Positions 5,531 through 9,374 of a stretch of 9,374 nucleotides of DNA are shown here, piece by piece. Each line of letters starts with the position of its first letter. Within the stretch, counting starts at the first letter, position 1. The position numbers and the translations under genes were made by a program. The notes below the pieces were generated by a model that saw only the letters and a list, made by a program, of their open reading frames with translations, made no database searches and was not told where the DNA came from. The DNA comes from Oxalobacteraceae bacterium. GTDB lineage: Bacteria; Pseudomonadota; Gammaproteobacteria; Burkholderiales; Burkholderiaceae_D. The stretch covers positions 1 through 9,374 of the forward strand of contig CANFGA010000078.1 of assembly GCA_947446335.1 (NCBI GenBank). The letters are read 5' to 3'.

Positions 5531-6907
5531 ATGAACGATCATGACAACCATCCCGGCCAAACCTTGGCCACCTTTGCCGCCACGCTGCAGTTTGACCAGA
5601 TCCCCGCTGCGGTGCTGCTGCGCGCCCAAGATCTGTTTCTCGATTGGACAGCCTGCGCTCTGGCCGGCAAGGGCGCGCGCCCGGTCGAAGCCATCGCCGC
5701 CTTTGCACAGCAGATGGGGCCGGCGGGGTTGGCCAGTGGCGGCGCCGAAATCCTGATTTCGCGCCGCCAGAGCACGCCGCTGTTTGCGGCGCTGGTGAAT
5801 GCGGCATCGTCGCACTACGCCGAACAGGACGACGTGCACAACGGCTCGGTGTTCCACCCGGCGACCGTGGTGTTTCCGGCGGCGCTGGCGGTGGCGCAAG
5901 CGCTGGGCTGCTCGGGTCAGCAATTCTTGACTGCGGTAGTGGCCGGCTACGAAGTGGGGATCCGGGTCGGCGAATTTCTGGGGCGCTCCCATTACAAGGT
6001 CTTTCACACCACCGGCACCGCCGGCACCTTGGCCGCCGCAGCAGCAGCGGGGCGCTTGCTGAACTTGACGCCGCAGCAGATGCAAGATGCATTCGGTTCG
6101 GCCGGCACGCAGGCGGCCGGCTTGTGGGAATTTCTGCGCGACGGCGCCGATTCCAAGCAATTGCATGCCGCCAAGGCCGCCGCCGATGGCTTGACATCAG
6201 CTTATCTGGCCAGCGCCGGCTTCACCGGTGCTGCGCGCATCCTCGAAGGCGCGCAGGGGATGGGCGTCGGCATGTCGAGCGATGCCGATCCGGCCAAGCT
6301 GAGCGCAGGTCTGGGCCAGCGCTGGGCGCTGGCCGAAACTTCGTTCAAATACCATGCAGCGTGCCGGCACACGCATCCGGCCGCCGACGCATTGCTGCAG
6401 GTGATGACGGCGCATGACTTGACAGCGCAGCAGATCGTGCGCGTCGACGCCTTCGTGCATCAAGCGGCGATCGATGTGCTGGGCCCGGTTGTCAAGCCGC
6501 AGACCGTGCATCAGGCCAAGTTTTCGATGGGCACCGTGCTGGCCTTGATCGCGCGTTTCAAGGCCGCCGGCTTGAGCGAATTTTCTGACCATTTCGAGGA
6601 TGATGCGACCGTCGAGTTCCGTGCCAAGGTGCAGATGGTGCTCGATCCCGAGATCGACCAGGCTTATCCGGCGCGCTGGATCGGCAAGGTCGCGGTGCAC
6701 ACCGGAGACGGGCGCATCCTGCATGGCCGCGTCGATGAACCGAAGGGCGATCCGGGCAATACCTTGGACCGGGGCGAACTCGAACAGAAAGCCTTGCGCC
6801 TGTCCAGCTTCAGTGGGGCCGCCACCGCGGCCGAGATGGCGGCCTTGTTCGATACCGTCCGGGCGCTGGCGAATGCGCCAAAAATGGAACGTCTGCTCCC
6901 CGCATGA
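5531..6907 (+). CDS. MmgE/PrpD family protein (2-methylcitrate dehydratase / cis-aconitate decarboxylase fold)
   Basis: Encodes 458 residues from ATG 5531, which has a strong AAGAGGAG five bases upstream; the frame is open to 5435 but that part lies within the previous gene. The helical domain with the active site shows E-Q-D-D-V-H (98-103), F-H-P (H109), F-H-T-T-G (H159), S-K-Q-L-H (K209, H212) and S-F-K-Y-H (K273). From memory these correspond to H103, H159, K207 and K272 of human cis-aconitate decarboxylase (ACOD1), whereas the Asp93 and Thr97 positions appear changed to E98 and V102. The family includes 2-methylcitrate dehydratase, cis-aconitate decarboxylase and iminodisuccinate epimerase. 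P. aeruginosa PA0881 is the positional counterpart and, to my knowledge, its role in itaconate use is not settled. Making itaconate from aconitate, or hydrating/isomerising a related diacid, are both open. The stop overlaps the next start by ATGA. Confidence 0.88.
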   Translation: MNDHDNHPGQTLATFAATLQFDQIPAAVLLRAQDLFLDWTACALAGKGARPVEAIAAFAQQMGPAGLASGGAEILISRRQSTPLFAALVNAASSHYAEQDDVHNGSVFHPATVVFPAALAVAQALGCSGQQFLTAVVAGYEVGIRVGEFLGRSHYKVFHTTGTAGTLAAAAAAGRLLNLTPQQMQDAFGSAGTQAAGLWEFLRDGADSKQLHAAKAAADGLTSAYLASAGFTGAARILEGAQGMGVGMSSDADPAKLSAGLGQRWALAETSFKYHAACRHTHPAADALLQVMTAHDLTAQQIVRVDAFVHQAAIDVLGPVVKPQTVHQAKFSMGTVLALIARFKAAGLSEFSDHFEDDATVEFRAKVQMVLDPEIDQAYPARWIGKVAVHTGDGRILHGRVDEPKGDPGNTLDRGELEQKALRLSSFSGAATAAEMAALFDTVRALANAPKMERLLPA

Positions 6908-7740
6908 GCGACGCCACCCTTGCAGCGTGCTCGGACGCGCGCTCCTATCTGTTCGTTCCCGGCAACCGGCCAGAACGTTTTGGCCGGGCTTGCGCATCCG
7001 GCGCCGATGCCGTCATCGTCGATCTGGAAGACGCCGTTCCCGCAGCCGACAAGGCCCAAGCGCGGGCGACGGTCGCGGCCTGGCTGGCGCCGGATCGTCC
7101 GGTGCTCATCCGCATCAATGGCGCCACGACGCCCTGGTTTCAAGATGACCTGGCGCTGTGCGCTCGGCCCGGAGTGGCCGGCATCGTGCTGTCCAAGGCT
7201 GAATCGGTGACCGAGATTGCGCAAGTGGCACGCTGTGGTGCCGCTGCCATTTATCCCTTGATCGAAAGCGCGCAAGGTTTTCTGAACAGCCTTCTCCTTG
7301 CGCGTGCGCCCGGCGTGCGGCGGTTGCTGTTTGGCACCATCGATTTCAAGCTCGATCTCGGCATCGATGGCGATCGGGAAGAATTGCTGTACTTTCGCTC
7401 GCAGCTGGTGCTGGTCTCGCGCAGCGCCGGGATTGCTGCGCCGGTCGACGGGGTCAGTACCGCGATCGACGACCCGGCACAACTGGTCGCCGACACGCGG
7501 CATGCCAGAAAGATCGGTTTTGGCGGAAAACTCTGCATACACCCGGCGCAGATCAAGCCTGTGCATGACTGTTTTGAGCCCGATCCGGTGGAACTGGCCT
7601 GGGCCCGGCGCGTGCTGGAAGCGGCCGCACTCGCGCACGGCGCCGCGCTTGCGCTGGATGGAAAAATGGTCGATCGGCCAGTCATCTTGAAGGCCGAACG
7701 CATCGTCGCGGCAGCATTGCGCGACATGCCATTTACATAA
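6904..7740 (+). CDS. ccl: CitE-like lyase (HpcH/HpaI superfamily), probable citramalyl-CoA lyase
   Basis: A 278-residue CitE-like beta/alpha-barrel protein. Motifs in order: RSYLFVPGNRPERF near the N-terminus, VDLEDAV with E42, LIRING with R70 (CoA/substrate contact), PLIESAQG with E121, FGTIDFKLDLG with D147, and GKLCIHPAQI, which closes the barrel. E121 and D147 match the Mg2+-binding pair of the family, and the Mg2+ would hold the carboxyl/keto end of the substrate. In the pathway proposed here it cleaves (S)-citramalyl-CoA to acetyl-CoA and pyruvate, the last itaconate step, as PA0883 (ccl) does in P. aeruginosa. Malyl-CoA, beta-methylmalyl-CoA or HMG-CoA-type cleavage is the alternative. 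The ATG overlaps the stop of the MmgE/PrpD gene. The gene is followed by the longest gap inside the operon. Confidence 0.85.
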   Translation: MSDATLAACSDARSYLFVPGNRPERFGRACASGADAVIVDLEDAVPAADKAQARATVAAWLAPDRPVLIRINGATTPWFQDDLALCARPGVAGIVLSKAESVTEIAQVARCGAAAIYPLIESAQGFLNSLLLARAPGVRRLLFGTIDFKLDLGIDGDREELLYFRSQLVLVSRSAGIAAPVDGVSTAIDDPAQLVADTRHARKIGFGGKLCIHPAQIKPVHDCFEPDPVELAWARRVLEAAALAHGAALALDGKMVDRPVILKAERIVAAALRDMPFT

Positions 7741-7787
7741 AAACCGATGTCGAATGGTATTTCATGTTATTTTTAAACAATATTTAA

Positions 7788-7808
7788 AGCGGGCAACAAG
7801 AACCTGCT
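7788..7808 (+). other. Small stem-loop in the AT-rich gap before dctP
   Basis: AGCGGG (7788-7793) can pair with CCTGCT (7803-7808), six pairs including one G-U, around a 9-base loop. It is followed by the T-rich TTCTTATTTCTG. The surrounding 97-bp gap (7741-7837) is clearly AT-rich, unlike the rest of the window. It could be a weak attenuator, an RNA processing site or part of an internal promoter region for the transporter genes. The pairing is short, so the call is weak. Confidence 0.25.
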
Positions 7809-7837
7809 TCTTATTTCTGATAACCGAGGAGACATAA

Positions 7838-8866
7838 ATGACAATTTCGACCCAACGATATTGCACGCGCCGCCATGCCCTGGCGATGGTTGGCTTGATG
7901 GCAGGTGCGCTGGCTATGCCGATGCTGGCAACGGCCCAGACCCCGACTCCGATCGTGATCAAGTTCAGCCACGTGGTGGCAGACCAGACGCCGAAGGGGC
8001 AGGGTGCGCTGAAATTCAAGCAATTGGCTGAAAAGAAATTTCCAGGCCGGGTCCAGGTCCAGGTATTTCCAAGCTCGCAACTGTTTGGCGACGGCAAGGA
8101 ACTCGAAGCGCTGTTGCTGGGCGATGTACAGATGATCGCGCCATCGCTGTCCAAGTTCGACCGCTACACGAAGAAGATACAAATCTTCGATCTGCCTTTC
8201 CTGTTCGACGACATCGCGGCAGTCGACCGTTTCCAGGCCAGCGCTGCCGGCAAGTCGCTGCTGACGTCGATGTCGAATCGCGGTTTGCTCGGCCTGGGTT
8301 ACTGGCACAACGGCATGAAGCAAATGTCGTCGAATCAGGACAAGCTGGTGCGCCCTGCGGATGTGAAGGGCTTGAAGTTTCGCATCCAGTCGTCCGATGT
8401 GCTGGAAGCACAGTTTCGCGCGATTGGCGCCAGCCCACAAAAGATGAGTTTTTCCGAGGTCTATCAAGGCTTGCAGACCGGCGTTGTCGACGGCCAGGAA
8501 AATACCTGGTCGAACATTTATTCGCAAAAGTTTTTTGAGGTGCAAAAGACGATTGCCGAAACCAACCATGGCGTCATCGATTACATGGTCGTGACCAATG
8601 CCAAGTGGTGGAACGCGCTGCCAGCCGATATCCGCACCGGCCTGGGCGAGGCGATGAGCGAGGCCACCGTGCATGCCAACAAGCTTTCTGCGCAATTCAG
8701 CGCTGCCGACCGTCAGAAAGTGATCACCGCCGGCCGGGCCAAGGTCCAGCCCTTGACGAAGGAAGACCTGGCCGCATGGCGCAAGGCGATGGAACCTGTG
8801 CTCAAGAAGTTCGAGGGCGACATCGGGCGCGACCTGATCGACGCTGCCTTGAAGTCCAACCAGTAA
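7838..8866 (+). CDS. dctP: TRAP transporter substrate-binding protein, DctP family
   Basis: A 342-residue periplasmic binding protein; ATG 7838 has GAGGAG (7826-7831) six bases upstream. A signal peptide is clear: basic start with R11-R12, a hydrophobic core (residues ~14-30) and cleavage most likely after A-T-A at 31-33. The mature part opens with VIKFSHVVADQTPKG, typical of DctP. R182 in GLKFRIQ is the conserved arginine that grips the substrate carboxylate, followed by ASPQKMSFSEVYQGLQTGVVDGQEN. In TRAP systems this protein binds an organic acid and delivers it to the DctQ/DctM membrane complex, driven by a sodium gradient. Its place behind the CoA enzymes, as for PA0884, suggests itaconate or a related C5/C6 acid; the ligand is inferred from context only. 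Confidence 0.93.
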   Translation: MTISTQRYCTRRHALAMVGLMAGALAMPMLATAQTPTPIVIKFSHVVADQTPKGQGALKFKQLAEKKFPGRVQVQVFPSSQLFGDGKELEALLLGDVQMIAPSLSKFDRYTKKIQIFDLPFLFDDIAAVDRFQASAAGKSLLTSMSNRGLLGLGYWHNGMKQMSSNQDKLVRPADVKGLKFRIQSSDVLEAQFRAIGASPQKMSFSEVYQGLQTGVVDGQENTWSNIYSQKFFEVQKTIAETNHGVIDYMVVTNAKWWNALPADIRTGLGEAMSEATVHANKLSAQFSAADRQKVITAGRAKVQPLTKEDLAAWRKAMEPVLKKFEGDIGRDLIDAALKSNQ

Positions 8867-8874
8867 TCACACAC

Positions 8875-8897
8875 AGGAGAGCCTGGCTGCCAGGCTC
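8875..8897 (+). promoter_or_regulatory. Shine-Dalgarno plus perfect hairpin before dctQ
   Basis: AGGAG (8875-8879) is followed by a perfect 8-bp inverted repeat: GAGCCTGG (8879-8886), loop CTG, CCAGGCTC (8890-8897). The Shine-Dalgarno is 27 bases from ATG 8907, normally too far, but folding the hairpin would leave about nine unpaired bases between AGGA and ATG. There is no T-run, so it is not a simple terminator. It could also protect the dctP mRNA 3' end and lower expression of the membrane subunits relative to the binding protein. Confidence 0.6.
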
Positions 8898-8906
8898 CAT
8901 GACATC

Positions 8907-9374
8907 ATGCGCTTGCTCGACTATCTGGAGGAGGGTGCCATCACCTTCCTGATGGTGGCGATGACGTTGATTTCCTTTTCACAGGTGATTGCGCGTTACG
9001 TCTTCGACTATAACTTTGTCTGGGCCATGGAATTAACCGGGGTCATGTTTGCCTGGTTGATCTTCATCGGCATGTCCTATGGTGTGCGCGTGGGCGCACA
9101 CATCGGCGTCGATGCGCTGGTCAAGTCGCTCGGGCCCAGGGCCGCGCGCATTACAGGATCGGTGGCGGCAGCGCTGTGCATCTTGTACGCGTTGCTGGTG
9201 GCGTTCGGCGGCTTCCAGTACGTTCAAAAAATGCACGAAGTGGGCATCCTGATGCAGGACCTGCCGGTGCCGAGCTGGATTCCGCGCGCCATCTTGCCGC
9301 TTGGTTTTTTGCTGCTGGCATTTCGCCTTTGCCAGGTGCTGTATCTCTTGATGACAGGCCAGCGCGCGCAACTG
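8907..9374 (+). CDS. dctQ: TRAP transporter small membrane subunit, DctQ family, 3'-truncated
   Basis: The frame is open from ATG 8907 to the window end, giving 156 residues without a stop; the full protein is usually about 160-200. Four hydrophobic segments are visible at roughly residues 11-33, 41-60, 82-104 and 126-148, the standard DctQ topology. The conserved stretch between helices 2 and 3 is present (MSYGVRVGAHIGVDALVKSL, residues 56-75). The protein pairs with the large DctM subunit in the inner membrane to carry the acid captured by DctP; dctM would be expected directly downstream, outside the window. The ATG at 8899 is in another frame and gives only a 17-residue product. The start at 8907 is chosen because it begins the family-like sequence MRLLDYLEEG; its ribosome binding site is separated from it by a hairpin. 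Confidence 0.9.
   Translation, partial: MRLLDYLEEGAITFLMVAMTLISFSQVIARYVFDYNFVWAMELTGVMFAWLIFIGMSYGVRVGAHIGVDALVKSLGPRAARITGSVAAALCILYALLVAFGGFQYVQKMHEVGILMQDLPVPSWIPRAILPLGFLLLAFRLCQVLYLLMTGQRAQL

Noticed and set aside
7868..7885. Twin-arginine (Tat) signal in DctP
   Set aside because: T-R-R-H-A-L-A has two arginines but lacks the S/T-R-R-x-F-L-K pattern; DctP proteins are normally Sec-exported.
8899..8952. Leader peptide or dctQ start at ATG 8899
   Set aside because: This frame gives only 17 residues before TGA and is not the DctQ frame; the start directly after the hairpin is probably coincidental.

Overview
The window is high-GC proteobacterial DNA. Tight gene packing, frequent TTG and CTG leucine codons and the gene content suggest a betaproteobacterium of the order Burkholderiales, possibly Oxalobacteraceae. 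That placement is inference; there is no rRNA or marker gene here to confirm it. All supported genes are on the + strand.

Left part (1-1903). The window opens inside a 2H-phosphoesterase (LigT / 2'-5' RNA ligase-like) gene, recognised by its two H-x-T motifs. After a 166-bp gap comes a CLC-family antiporter. Its pore motifs (G-N-N in place of GSGIP, GREGT in place of GREGP, and a GGEVTP motif) point to the fluoride-exporting CLC-F branch rather than a chloride channel. The gene carries a run of ten G residues in its reading frame.

Right part (2225-9374). A 321-bp non-coding stretch leads into a compact operon of at least seven genes: HTD2/MaoC-type hydratase, acyl-CoA dehydrogenase, CaiB/BaiF CoA-transferase, MmgE/PrpD protein, CitE-like lyase, TRAP binding protein DctP and TRAP small membrane subunit DctQ (cut by the window end). 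Two junctions are ATGA overlaps, and the other enzyme genes lie 21-25 bp apart. From memory, the gene set matches the itaconate catabolic cluster PA0878-PA0886 of Pseudomonas aeruginosa (ich, acyl-CoA dehydrogenase, glyoxalase-like, MmgE/PrpD, ict, ccl, TRAP transporter), but in a different order and without the glyoxalase-like gene.

Proposed physiology: a TRAP transporter imports itaconate or a related C5 dicarboxylate. The CoA-transferase (Ict-like) activates it, the hydratase (Ich-like) forms citramalyl-CoA, and the lyase (Ccl-like) splits this into acetyl-CoA and pyruvate. The dehydrogenase and the MmgE/PrpD protein are not needed for these three steps. They may widen the substrate range, for example to methylsuccinate or aconitate, and are the least understood part of the system. 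Points of interest are a relocated catalytic base in the dehydrogenase, an altered pocket in the MmgE/PrpD protein, two matching 12-bp palindromes upstream of the operon, and a perfect hairpin between the Shine-Dalgarno sequence and the start codon of dctQ.
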